This document shows positions 34,474 to 42,399 of a DNA stretch of 64,000 nt, one piece after another. The stretch's first letter is position 1. Every line of letters begins with the position of its first letter. The notes beneath the pieces were generated by a model. That model saw nothing but the letters and a program-made list of their open reading frames with translations, ran no database searches and had not been told where the DNA came from. The stretch spans positions 1-64,000 of the forward strand of contig DGRX01000003.1 in assembly GCA_002391235.1 (NCBI GenBank), given 5' to 3'. A program made the position numbers and the translations under genes. The stretch is from Treponema sp. UBA4377. Its GTDB lineage: Bacteria; Spirochaetota; Spirochaetia; Treponematales; Treponemataceae.

Positions 34474-35645
34474 GATTGTAGCGCGCCGTTCCAGAATCTT
34501 TTTATCGCGCGGGACTCGAAGGCTTGGTCCAAAAGCGGCTCGATCTGCATGGCGTCGTAAATCTTTTTTGCCTCGTCCTTGTCAGCCTTTAATACCGGAT
34601 GCTTGGGGCTGAACAAAACGCAGCAATCTTCGTAAGGCAAAATCGAAGTGTCGTAGGTTCCGATCGTGACCGCGTCGGCGATTATTTCTTCCTTGTCCAT
34701 GCCGACCAAAGGGCGGATAAGGGGGTAGGCGGCCATGCTTTCCGTTACGGCCATGTTTTCAATCGTTTGGCTTGCGACTTGTCCGAGCGATTCGCCTGTC
34801 ACAATGCATTGCGCTCCAATCCTTTCGGCGATTTTGTTGGCCACGCTCATCATGCACATTCTTAAAAGCAAGGTTGACCAAGCTTCCGGCGAAGACTTTT
34901 TGATTTGCATTTGCGCTTCAGTAAAGCTTACGATGTGCAAGTGGACGCTGATTCCGTAGGCGGAAATTCGCGCGGCCAAGTCCTCCACCTTTTTTTGCGC
35001 CTCGTCGCTGGTGTAGGGGTATGAATGGTAGTAAACCGCGTCGATTTTCATTCCGCGCCGCATCATTCTCCAGCCGGCAACAGGGCTGTCGATGCCGCCG
35101 CTTAGCAAAAGCAAGCCGCTTCCGCTAACGCCGACAGGCAGGCCTCTGATTCCTTTTTTGTCGTCGGTGTAAACGTAAACTTGGTCGCGGACTTCTATAA
35201 AAACCTTTATGTCGGGTTTGTGGACGTCCACAAGCAAAACTTTTTTGTCAAACACGCGGGCGGCGGCTTCTCGGTTGATTTGATAGGAGTCAAGCGAAAA
35301 TGCCTTGTCCGCGCGGCGCGCCTCGCACTTGAATGTCTTGGCGCCGTTATTGGCGGCCTCGACGCAAAGCTTGTAAACGATGTCCTTTATCGCGTCGATG
35401 TTCTTATCCACTACTTGCGTTTTTGCCCAGCCGGTGATGCCGATCAAATGGTTCAAACAGAATTCAATTTTTTCCGACCGCGACTCGTCTGCCGTAAAAT
35501 ACATTCGTCCGGCGCGCAAGGCTATTTTGATTTCTTCGTCGCCGCCAAAGTAAGAGCGCGCGTTTTGCAAAAGTTTTTTTTCAAATTGCTTTATGTTGGA
35601 GCCTTTTAAAGTCAGCTCGCCAAGTTTTGCCAAGTATGTGACCAT
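34470..35645 (-). CDS. thiI: tRNA 4-thiouridine synthetase ThiI
   Basis: Makes 4-thiouridine at tRNA position 8 and can supply sulfur for thiazole synthesis. The 391 residues show an N-terminal ferredoxin-like and THUMP region (LAKLGELTLKGSN onward), the PP-loop LLLLSGGIDSPVAGW, and IVTGESLGQVASQT. The protein ends before any rhodanese domain, as in most non-enterobacterial ThiI. The start is placed at 35645: the protein then begins MVTYLAKLGELTLKG as the family does, and the codon is exactly where transcription should begin. A longer frame adds 17 residues with no similarity and covers the promoter. Its stop overlaps the glycosyltransferase stop in a shared TTAA. Confidence 0.93.
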   Translation of the reverse strand: MVTYLAKLGELTLKGSNIKQFEKKLLQNARSYFGGDEEIKIALRAGRMYFTADESRSEKIEFCLNHLIGITGWAKTQVVDKNIDAIKDIVYKLCVEAANNGAKTFKCEARRADKAFSLDSYQINREAAARVFDKKVLLVDVHKPDIKVFIEVRDQVYVYTDDKKGIRGLPVGVSGSGLLLLSGGIDSPVAGWRMMRRGMKIDAVYYHSYPYTSDEAQKKVEDLAARISAYGISVHLHIVSFTEAQMQIKKSSPEAWSTLLLRMCMMSVANKIAERIGAQCIVTGESLGQVASQTIENMAVTESMAAYPLIRPLVGMDKEEIIADAVTIGTYDTSILPYEDCCVLFSPKHPVLKADKDEAKKIYDAMQIEPLLDQAFESRAIKRFWNGALQS

Positions 35646-35651
35646 TCTTTC

Positions 35652-35680
35652 ATTATATATCATATGCGCGCGAATGAAAA
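35652..35680 (-). promoter_or_regulatory. thiI promoter, leaderless layout
   Basis: On the minus strand: TTTTCA (35680-35675), 17 bases, TATAAT (35657-35652). The A of the ATG at 35645 is the seventh base past the box, so predicted transcription and translation starts coincide. Confidence 0.6.
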
Positions 35681-35721
35681 GCGGTAGAAAAAACATGCGT
35701 CGTTAGGCAATGCGCGCGGCC

Positions 35722-35750
35722 TTGACAAAGGTTCAATTTTAATAGATAGT
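35722..35750 (+). promoter_or_regulatory. promoter of the DUF4912-GH57 operon, near-leaderless layout
   Basis: TTGACA (35722-35727), 17 bases, GATAGT (35745-35750). Start expected near 35757, three bases before the ATG at 35760. No ribosome site. Confidence 0.6.
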
Positions 35751-35759
35751 AATAGCATT

Positions 35760-36428
35760 ATGAAAAAAGACCATCGTTTGACGCGCGCAAAATTGGAATC
35801 ATTGACATCGGCGGAATTGTTGGACATTGCCGATGAATATGGAATTGACGCGCCCGACGATTTGAACAGGCAGTTTATCATTGGCGATTTGCTTGAGCTT
35901 GCCAGCGAATTGGAGGCGGGCGAGCCTGTTAAGGAAACGATGGAGCTTTCGGACGAGGAAGGGCAGTCAATCAATGTCAACACCCTTCCATCAAGCTACA
36001 ACGAAACAAAAATCAATGTTATATTGCGCAATCCGATTTCGCTTTTTGTTTGGTGGGATTTGAGCGAATGGACAATAAAAAAGATTAAGGCTGAACGCAG
36101 CCAACTGCGCTTGCTCGTTTATTTTTTTGAAAGCCTTGACGACGAAAAGCCAACCGACGCTTTTGACATTCAGCTTAATTATTCCGACCGCGAAAATTAC
36201 GTAATCATTCCCGGCGGAAAAAAATATGTTCGCGTTGACTTGGTTGCTGATTGCGCGGGGAAAAGCGACATTCTAGCGTTTTCGGAAAAAATAAAAATTC
36301 CGAAAGGCTCTCCGATAATGGCTTCAACGCCAGGCGAAAAATTGGCGGTGTCAAGAATCATAGAGCATTCCGGCGTGGCGGAATTGCTTAGGCGGCATTA
36401 CAACACTTACCGCCAATCATTTAATTAA
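35760..36428 (+). CDS. DUF4912-domain protein
   Basis: A 222-residue cytoplasmic protein. The first 50 residues (KLESLTSAELLDIADEYGIDAPDDL) look like a SAP- or Rho-N-type helical module. Residues from about 80 (INVILRNPISLFVWWDLSEWTI to YVRVDLVADCAGKSDILAFSEKIKIP) match the DUF4912 pattern, an immunoglobulin-like, possibly carbohydrate-binding fold; that role is a proposal. It sits 19 bases before a GH57-family gene, a pairing I recall from other anaerobes, which suggests work on alpha-glucan. The start follows from the near-leaderless promoter. Confidence 0.75.
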   Translation: MKKDHRLTRAKLESLTSAELLDIADEYGIDAPDDLNRQFIIGDLLELASELEAGEPVKETMELSDEEGQSINVNTLPSSYNETKINVILRNPISLFVWWDLSEWTIKKIKAERSQLRLLVYFFESLDDEKPTDAFDIQLNYSDRENYVIIPGGKKYVRVDLVADCAGKSDILAFSEKIKIPKGSPIMASTPGEKLAVSRIIEHSGVAELLRRHYNTYRQSFN

Positions 36429-36447
36429 TAATATTTAAGGTAAGAAT

Positions 36448-38007
36448 ATGGCTTCAAAAAATTTGGTATATGTACTTAATCTTCATTGTCCATACATAAA
36501 GATTGGCGCCAATGAAAATTCCCGCTGCGATGACGAGTCGACGCTGGTTTTTCAGTATTTTTCAAATTTGTTTTTGCCAACCTTAAATTTGCTTTCGTTC
36601 ATTAAAAGCCAAAAATTGGACGCCAAGCTGGCGCTTGTTTTTTCCGCTTCGACTTGCGAAATCCTTTCTGATTCCGACATAAAAAAGAAATACAACAAGT
36701 GGCTGGACAATTTGATCGACCTTGCCAACAAAGAGGTCGAGCGCGTAAAAAGAAATTCAGTCCTAAAAAAAGCGGCCAACGCCAATTTGCGTCGCGCGCA
36801 AGAAAACAAGCGCGTGTACAATGAAGTTTGGAACTGCGACTTGCTCAGCGCCTTTTCTTCGTTCGCGCAAGAAGGCTACGCGGAAATTTTGGCCACCTGC
36901 GGAACGTATTTGTTCATGCCGCATTTTTCGGACATGACCGAGATTTTAAACGCCCAGGTAGAAAGCGGCCTTTTTGCCATCAAGCAGTATTTTGGCCGCG
37001 TGAGCGACGGCTTTTTCTTGCCGGAGATGGGCTACGCTCCCGGAATTGAAGAAGTAATCAAGTCGTACGGAATTTCATACATCTTTTTGCCTTCGATGAG
37101 CTTTTTGTTCTCCGAAACTCCGCCGCAAAACGGAACTTTTATGCCGGCGCGATGCCCCAACGGCCTTTCGATTGTAGCGGCCGAAGACTTTATGGGCGGC
37201 AGAGAGTTTTCGCCTGTTTACGCGGACGCTTCAAAAGACGCGGCTTGGGAGCTTAGCGCAAAGGAATTGACTCCCTTCATAAAAGAAGGAAAGCCGCGCT
37301 CGGCGACTTATTGGAGCTACCACAACCGCGACGGCCAGGACTACGACGTGGACCTAGCGGCGGAGCAAATCAAGGCGGACGCGAAGGATTTTGTTGACAA
37401 AAAAGCGCAAGCGCTAAAAAAGGCCGCGATTATTCTTGGCGACGACGCGGACGTTTCGTCCGCCGTTGTATTTGACGCGCTTGGCTTAAGCGCTAGTTGG
37501 CTGGAATTCTTTGATTGGCTAAAGGAATCCGTCGTCCTTGCCTTGCAGGAAGGTTTGAGCGTCGCAAATCCGAGCGCGGTTTTGGAAGGAAAATTCGGAG
37601 CGCAAAAAATCTCTCCTTATCCGGCCGCCTTTTCTGAATTCGCTTACGGCGAAAACTTGATTTCAAACAAAAATTCTTGGATGATCCGCTACTTAAGAAA
37701 AGCCAGCGAAAGAATCGTTGATTTGGTTTCGCGCTTTCCGGGAGACGGCGGCCTAAAAACCCGCTTGCTGAATCTTGGCGCGCGCGAACTGCTTTTGGTC
37801 CAAGACTGTTCGCTTGCAAAAATGGTCGGCCAAAACAACTATTCCGATTGCGCCGCCGAGTTCTTTAAGCGGGGAATCGTTTCTTTCTCAAATATCTTTG
37901 ACGCGCTGGGCAGCAACACGGTCAGCACTGAATGGTTCTGCAATCTTGAAAAATTGCATCCGGTAATGCCTTGGCTCAACTACCGCATATTCCTAAAAAA
38001 GCAGTGA
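36448..38007 (+). CDS. divergent GH57/DUF1957-type glycosidase-fold protein
   Basis: A 519-residue relative of GH57 alpha-glucan branching enzymes and amylases. The nucleophile motif is recognisable (GFFLPEMGYAPG, Glu193), and an Asp in VVFDALGLSAS (Asp343) sits where the acid/base Asp is expected. Two signature motifs are altered: the first HxHLP motif reads NLHCP, and the ELFGHWW stretch that follows the Asp is missing. The enzyme may have changed substrate or lost activity. AAGG before the ATG is a modest ribosome site. The partner DUF4912 gene is just upstream. A role in glycogen metabolism is inferred only from the family. Confidence 0.7.
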   Translation: MASKNLVYVLNLHCPYIKIGANENSRCDDESTLVFQYFSNLFLPTLNLLSFIKSQKLDAKLALVFSASTCEILSDSDIKKKYNKWLDNLIDLANKEVERVKRNSVLKKAANANLRRAQENKRVYNEVWNCDLLSAFSSFAQEGYAEILATCGTYLFMPHFSDMTEILNAQVESGLFAIKQYFGRVSDGFFLPEMGYAPGIEEVIKSYGISYIFLPSMSFLFSETPPQNGTFMPARCPNGLSIVAAEDFMGGREFSPVYADASKDAAWELSAKELTPFIKEGKPRSATYWSYHNRDGQDYDVDLAAEQIKADAKDFVDKKAQALKKAAIILGDDADVSSAVVFDALGLSASWLEFFDWLKESVVLALQEGLSVANPSAVLEGKFGAQKISPYPAAFSEFAYGENLISNKNSWMIRYLRKASERIVDLVSRFPGDGGLKTRLLNLGARELLLVQDCSLAKMVGQNNYSDCAAEFFKRGIVSFSNIFDALGSNTVSTEWFCNLEKLHPVMPWLNYRIFLKKQ

Positions 38008-38038
38008 AGCGCGCCCCAAATGACGGATTCCCGCGACG

Positions 38039-38085
38039 AAAAAAAAGGCAAAAGCCGCGTTTAATGTCGGCCTTTGCCTTTTTTT
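38039..38085. terminator. bidirectional terminator between the GH57 gene and mmsB
   Basis: An A-run and GGCAAAAGCCG (38048-38057) pair with CGGCCTTTGCC (38068-38078, one base bulged) followed by a T-run. The A/T symmetry allows it to end transcripts from both sides. Confidence 0.8.
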
Positions 38086-38086
38086 A

Positions 38087-38130
38087 GGCAAGTTAAACTG
38101 CGGATATATATCCGTCAGTTTGAACTTGCC
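38087..38130. repeat. bulged long inverted repeat, first of a tandem pair
   Basis: GGCAAGTTAAACTG (38087-38100) pairs with CAGTTTGAACTTGCC (38116-38130) with one bulged base. The middle, CGGATATATATCCG (38101-38114), is itself a perfect 14-bp palindrome. No T-run follows on either strand. Confidence 0.8.
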
Positions 38131-38133
38131 GCA

Positions 38134-38168
38134 GCTAAAACTGCTGGCGGATGCCAGTCAGTTTTAGC
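38134..38168. repeat. bulged inverted repeat, second of a tandem pair, running into mmsB
   Basis: GCTAAAACTG plus CTGGC (38134-38148) pair with GCCAG, one bulged T, and CAGTTTTAGC (38153-38168) around the loop GGAT. The right arm includes the mmsB stop codon (38164-38166). It shares the AAACTG/CAGTTT arms and CGGAT core with the hairpin before it. Confidence 0.8.
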
Positions 38169-39426
38169 GCTTGTTGCGCTGCTTTGAAACTACGTCGAAG
38201 ATTACGGCCAAGAGCAATACCAAGCCCTTGACGGCTTGCTGCCAGTTGGAGTCAACGCCCATCAACGACATTCCGTTGTTCAAAACGCCCATGAAGATGG
38301 CGCCGACAACCGCTCCGCCAATCGTGCCTGATCCGCCGTAAGCGGAGGCGCCGCCGATGAAGCAGGAGCCGATGGCGTCCATTTCGTAGCTCATGCCGGC
38401 TGTAGGAGCGGCAGAGTTGAAGCGGGCGACGCAGACCAAGGCGGCTACGGCAGAAAGGAAGCCCATGTTTGTGTAGGCGAACATCATTACGTTGTCGGTG
38501 TTAACGCCGGAAAGCTTCGCGGCCTTGGCGTTTCCTCCGATAGCGTAGAGGTAACGGCCGGGAACTGTGTTCTGCGTGTAGTATGTGTAGAAGGCGACTA
38601 CAATCGCGATCAAAATCAATACTGTCGGAATTCCGTGGTGGTGGCCAAGCTTCCAGGCCGCGGCGATTACAACGAATGTTATGATTACAAGGCGGGCAAA
38701 GAAGGGAGCGGCGCCTTCTACGGCGTATCCCTTTGAAGCCTTTGTCTTTCTGCTGACGAGGCTTGTGAAAATCATGATCGCGCAAATCGCGATTGCGGCA
38801 ATCATTGTTACGGTCAATGTCATTGAAGACAGCTTTTCGGCGGCCTGCATGGCGGCGGCAGTGATTTCGCCGTCTTCGGTCGTTTCCAAAGCCTTTTCCG
38901 CAAGCTCAGGGAAGAATACTTCGGGGATGTAGCTTGAGAACAAGTTGAGGTACTTTTGCGGGAAGGGCGAGATTGTCAAGCCGTCAAGGACGATGAGCGC
39001 CACGCCGCGCCACAAGAGCATTCCCGAAAGTGTTGTGATGAAGGGCGGAATGTGCAAGTAGGCGATGAAGGCTCCGTGCCAGGCGCCGATCAATGTTCCG
39101 ATGAAAAGACAGATGACGATTGAAAGCCCAATCGGCAAATGCGCGTCGACAATCAATTTTCCGGCGATGGCGCCGACCAAGCAAACTACAGAACCTACTG
39201 AAAGGTCGATGTTTCCGCCGGTAAGGATGCACAAGAGCATGCCCGCCGCAAGGACAAGAACGTAAGAGTTCTGCAAGATGATGTTGTTTACGTTTGACGG
39301 GGCGAAAAGCGCTCCTGTCAAGATTTGGAACAAAACCATTACCGCCACAAGAATCAAAAGCATTGTGTTGTCCTTGAGCAGTTTCTTTACGTCAAAAGAC
39401 GCGGCTTTTACATTATTTTCTGCCAT
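38164..39426 (-). CDS. mmsB: multiple-monosaccharide ABC transporter permease
   Basis: A 420-residue inner-membrane permease of the sugar importers of the MglC/XylH/GguB group. About ten hydrophobic segments are visible, with the group motifs GGNIDLSVGSVVCLVGAIAG near residue 70 and AYGGSGTIGGAVVGAIFMGVLNNGMSLMGV near the C-terminus. A large central hydrophilic loop (around EKALETTEDGEITAAAMQAAEKL) is typical of the GguB/MmsB subgroup. It follows the ATPase gene by 12 bases and ends in the tandem hairpin region, which may protect the transcript end. Confidence 0.9.
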   Translation of the reverse strand: MAENNVKAASFDVKKLLKDNTMLLILVAVMVLFQILTGALFAPSNVNNIILQNSYVLVLAAGMLLCILTGGNIDLSVGSVVCLVGAIAGKLIVDAHLPIGLSIVICLFIGTLIGAWHGAFIAYLHIPPFITTLSGMLLWRGVALIVLDGLTISPFPQKYLNLFSSYIPEVFFPELAEKALETTEDGEITAAAMQAAEKLSSMTLTVTMIAAIAICAIMIFTSLVSRKTKASKGYAVEGAAPFFARLVIITFVVIAAAWKLGHHHGIPTVLILIAIVVAFYTYYTQNTVPGRYLYAIGGNAKAAKLSGVNTDNVMMFAYTNMGFLSAVAALVCVARFNSAAPTAGMSYEMDAIGSCFIGGASAYGGSGTIGGAVVGAIFMGVLNNGMSLMGVDSNWQQAVKGLVLLLAVIFDVVSKQRNKR

Positions 39427-39438
39427 ACTAATCTCCTT

Positions 39439-40977
39439 TTATTTTCCAGAATTGATGATGCAAGTCATAATCTTTTCTTGCGTCGCTTCTTCGGCGGGCA
39501 TTTCGCCGACCATTTTGCCTTCGTTCATGATGTAGATTCTGTCGCTCATTCCAAGAACTTCAGGCATTTCAGAAGAAATCATAAGAACCGACTTTCCTTC
39601 CGCGACCATCTTGTTGATGAGACAGTAAATCTCATACTTGGCGCCAACGTCGATTCCTCGCGTCGGTTCGTCCAAAATCAAGATGTTGGGCTCGGCAAAA
39701 AGCCACTTTCCAAGCAAAACCTTTTGCATGTTTCCGCCCGAAAGGTGTCCTACGTCTTCTTGGACAGTCGCGCACTTTGTGTGCATTTCTTTGGCCATCT
39801 CAACCGAGTACTTATTTTCCAAGTCAAAGTCGATTGAGCCGAATTTGTTCACAATCTTTTTTAGGTTGGCGCTTACTGTGTTCTTTGCGATTGATTCTGT
39901 GAGAATCAAGCCGTTGCCTTTGCGGTCTTCGGTTACATAGGCAAGGCCCGCGTCAATCGCGGCTTTTGGAGTGGGGAAGCTGACTTCCTTTCCGTCCATG
40001 AAAATCTTTCCGCGAATGTTGGCGCCGTAGCTGTGTCCAAAGATGCTCATCGCAAGCTCGGTTCTTCCCGCGCCCATAAGGCCTGAGATTCCGACGACTT
40101 CGCCTCTGCGGATGTTGAAGTTTACGTGGTCGCAAACCGTTATGCCGTCAAAAATCGGATGGTCAACGCACCAGTCTTTGACTTCAAAGCATATGTCGCC
40201 GATGTTTTTGTTCTCTCTCTTTGGAAATCGGTTTTCCAAAGAGCGGCCAACCATCGCCTTGATAATCTCGTTTTCGTCAATCGCTTCAGCGCCTTTTTTC
40301 ATTGAAGTGATTGTCGTTCCGTCGCGGATTACCGTGATTGAGTCGGCTACGTAAGAGACTTCGTTAAGTTTGTGTGATATGATAATGGAAGTGATTCCCT
40401 TTTCCTTCTTTAACTTTAACAGAAGGTCAAGGAGTTTTTTGGCTTCCGTGTCGTTCAATGAAGCTGTCGGCTCGTCAAGAATCAAAAGGCGCACGTCTTT
40501 GGCGAGCGCTTTCGCGATTTCGACAAGCTGCTGTTTTCCTACGCCGATGTCCTTAATGAGCGTGTGCGGATTTTCGTTCAATCCGACAAGGGCCAATGTT
40601 TCGGCGCATTTTTTATATGTTTCGTCCCAGTTGATTTTTGCTTTTGTTCCGCGCTCGTTGCCCAAGAACATGTTTTCGGCTATGGACAAAAGCGGCACAA
40701 GAGCAAGCTCCTGGTGAATGATTACAATTCCTTTTTTTTCGCTATCTTTAATTGTTTGGAACTGGCAGACCTTTCCGTCAAAGACTATGTCGCCTTCGTA
40801 TGTTCCGTACGGGTATACTCCCGAAAGAACGTTCATCAGCGTTGACTTTCCGGCTCCGTTTTCGCCTACGACAGCGTGGATTTCTCCATTGGCCACCTTT
40901 AGGTTGACTTTGTTAAGAGCGGTAACGTTGATAAACCTCTTTGTGATGTCTTTCATTTCCAATAACATGTCTGCCAT
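39439..40977 (-). CDS. mmsA: multiple-monosaccharide ABC transporter ATP-binding protein
   Basis: A 512-residue double ATPase for the sugar importer. The first half has GENGAGKSTLMNVLSGVYP, a signature region GVGKQQLVEIAKAL and LLILDEPTASL. The second half has the usual weak Walker A (SGLMGAGRTEL), LSGGNMQKVLLGKW and LILDEPTRGIDVG. The PYGTYEGDI segment after Walker A is characteristic of the GguA/MmsA subgroup. TAGGAGGAA before the ATG is a nearly perfect ribosome site. A terminator separates it from the binding-protein gene, so the ATPase and permease are probably made by partial read-through. Confidence 0.93.
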   Translation of the reverse strand: MADMLLEMKDITKRFINVTALNKVNLKVANGEIHAVVGENGAGKSTLMNVLSGVYPYGTYEGDIVFDGKVCQFQTIKDSEKKGIVIIHQELALVPLLSIAENMFLGNERGTKAKINWDETYKKCAETLALVGLNENPHTLIKDIGVGKQQLVEIAKALAKDVRLLILDEPTASLNDTEAKKLLDLLLKLKKEKGITSIIISHKLNEVSYVADSITVIRDGTTITSMKKGAEAIDENEIIKAMVGRSLENRFPKRENKNIGDICFEVKDWCVDHPIFDGITVCDHVNFNIRRGEVVGISGLMGAGRTELAMSIFGHSYGANIRGKIFMDGKEVSFPTPKAAIDAGLAYVTEDRKGNGLILTESIAKNTVSANLKKIVNKFGSIDFDLENKYSVEMAKEMHTKCATVQEDVGHLSGGNMQKVLLGKWLFAEPNILILDEPTRGIDVGAKYEIYCLINKMVAEGKSVLMISSEMPEVLGMSDRIYIMNEGKMVGEMPAEEATQEKIMTCIINSGK

Positions 40978-41005
40978 GGAATTCCTCCTAAAAAACTAAT
41001 GCGTT

Positions 41006-41039
41006 AAAAAAGGCCGCCCGCCTTATCGGGTGGGCGGCC
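41006..41039 (-). terminator. terminator/attenuator between chvE and mmsA
   Basis: GGCCGCCCGCC (41012-41022) pairs with GGTGGGCGGCC (41029-41039) with one G-U pair. On the minus strand it is followed by six T (complement of 41006-41011). It lies inside the operon, after the binding-protein gene, and would let that gene be made in excess. Confidence 0.85.
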
Positions 41040-41066
41040 TGACTGCAGATTTGACTCCGCTAAAGC

Positions 41067-42128
41067 CTATTGAAGGTCGGCGGCTGTGTAGTAGCCCGAG
41101 TCAAGCAACAACGCTTTGTAGTTGTCCTTGTCGCCGAAAACCGGTTCGCAAAGGAATGAAGGAATGATTCCTGTTCCGTTGTCGTAAGTTTTCTTGTCGT
41201 TGATCGGCGGCTGAGTTCCCTTGGCGATAGCGTCAACCATCTTGACTACCTGAGAAGCCAATGTGCGAGTGTCCTTGAATACTGACATGGCCTGAGTTCC
41301 GGCAATCATATTTTTAACAGACGGCTTGTCGCAGTCCTGTCCAGTTACAATCGGGAAGTTCTTGGCTGTATAGCCGGCGGCTACCAAGGCGTTTGTGATT
41401 CCCTGGGCACAAGAGTCGTTTGAAGAGTAAACGGCGTCAAGCTTTGTTTTGCCGGGGCCGTACTTCTGAGAAGTGATGAGATTCTCCATGCGCTTCTGGG
41501 CAACTTCTGTAGACCAGTTCAATGTGGCGCACTGGGCCTTTGAAGTCTGTCCTGAGCGGCAAACCAAAACGCCAGACTTGAGGTAGGGAGTCAAAACGTC
41601 CATGGCTCCGCCAAAGAAGAAGTTGATGTTGTTGTCATCGGGAGATCCTGTGAAGAACTCGATGTAGGCGGGGTCTTTGGCTGTGCGGCTCTTGAGGCCC
41701 AACTTTTCAACCAAGTAGTTGCCCTGGATTGTTCCAACTTTCCAGTTGTCGAATGTGGCGTAGTAAGAAACAGCGTCTGAGTTCATGATCAAGCGGTCGT
41801 AAGCGATTACTTTTACGCCCTGCTTTTTGGCTGTGTCAAGAACGCCCTTCAAGGCGCTTCCGTCGATGGCGGCGATTACCAAGATCTTGTCGCCCTTTGT
41901 GAGCATGTTCTCAATCTGCTGTGTCTGCATTGAGATGTCGTTGTTTGCGTACTGGAGGTCGACAACATATCCGGCCTTCTTAAGTTCTTTGGCCATGTTG
42001 CTTCCGTCCTGGTTCCAACGCTGCAAGCTCTTTGTAGGCATTGAAACGCCAACTTTTACCTTAGGAGCGGCGAAAACCGCGCCTGTGAGCATCATCGCCG
42101 CTGCGGCGATAGAAATGATTTTTTTCAT
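41067..42128 (-). CDS. chvE: multiple-monosaccharide-binding protein (ChvE-like)
   Basis: A 353-residue periplasmic sugar-binding protein with an ordinary signal peptide (MKKIISIAAAAMMLTGAVFA) and no lipobox. Motifs of the ChvE/GguA-associated group are VGVSMPTKSLQRWNQDGSNM, YDRLIMNSDAVSYYATFDN, FFTGSPDDNN, SSNDSCAQGI and VTGQDCDKPSVKNMIAGTQ. ChvE proteins bind several aldoses (galactose, glucose, arabinose, xylose); which of these applies here cannot be read. GGAGG precedes the ATG. It is preceded by the terminator of the sensing cassette, so it has its own transcription start. Confidence 0.93.
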   Translation of the reverse strand: MKKIISIAAAAMMLTGAVFAAPKVKVGVSMPTKSLQRWNQDGSNMAKELKKAGYVVDLQYANNDISMQTQQIENMLTKGDKILVIAAIDGSALKGVLDTAKKQGVKVIAYDRLIMNSDAVSYYATFDNWKVGTIQGNYLVEKLGLKSRTAKDPAYIEFFTGSPDDNNINFFFGGAMDVLTPYLKSGVLVCRSGQTSKAQCATLNWSTEVAQKRMENLITSQKYGPGKTKLDAVYSSNDSCAQGITNALVAAGYTAKNFPIVTGQDCDKPSVKNMIAGTQAMSVFKDTRTLASQVVKMVDAIAKGTQPPINDKKTYDNGTGIIPSFLCEPVFGDKDNYKALLLDSGYYTAADLQ

Positions 42129-42191
42129 AAAAATCCTCCATTTGATTTTTATTTGGCCGTATATTCCTACGGCACGACTATAATATAAAGC

Positions 42192-42219
42192 AAAAAGAGG
42201 CCTAAAAACCGGCCTCTTT
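42192..42219 (-). terminator. terminator of the sugar-sensing operon
   Basis: AAAGAGGCC (42194-42202) pairs perfectly with GGCCTCTTT (42211-42219). On the minus strand a T-run follows (complement of 42192-42196). It ends transcripts coming from the gene at 42400 and lies just before the chvE promoter area, where TATATT/TATTAT boxes occur around 42176-42186. Confidence 0.85.
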
Positions 42220-42284
42220 CTTGAATTTTTTGCGGAATTTGGGATTATTTTGGGATTTTTTAGGAATTTTTAGCGCTTCGGATT

Positions 42285-42312
42285 AGCAATTTTTTGTGGC
42301 CAAAAAATTGCT
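42285..42312. repeat. perfect 12-bp inverted repeat upstream of chvE
   Basis: AGCAATTTTTTG (42285-42296), loop TGGC, CAAAAAATTGCT (42301-42312). Perfect symmetry with a four-base loop and no T-run. It may be a regulator site or an mRNA-end hairpin of the upstream gene. Confidence 0.6.
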
Positions 42313-42399
42313 ATTGCCCGCGCGCGCAAGTAAATAGTTTCCAAACGCAAAACGGCGGGCTTGCCCGACCGTATTGCGGCGCGAAAATTCCGTTCGCTC

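Noticed and set aside
35646..35696. Upstream in-frame start for thiI adding 17 residues
   Set aside because: The extra residues do not resemble ThiI and the segment contains the predicted thiI promoter.
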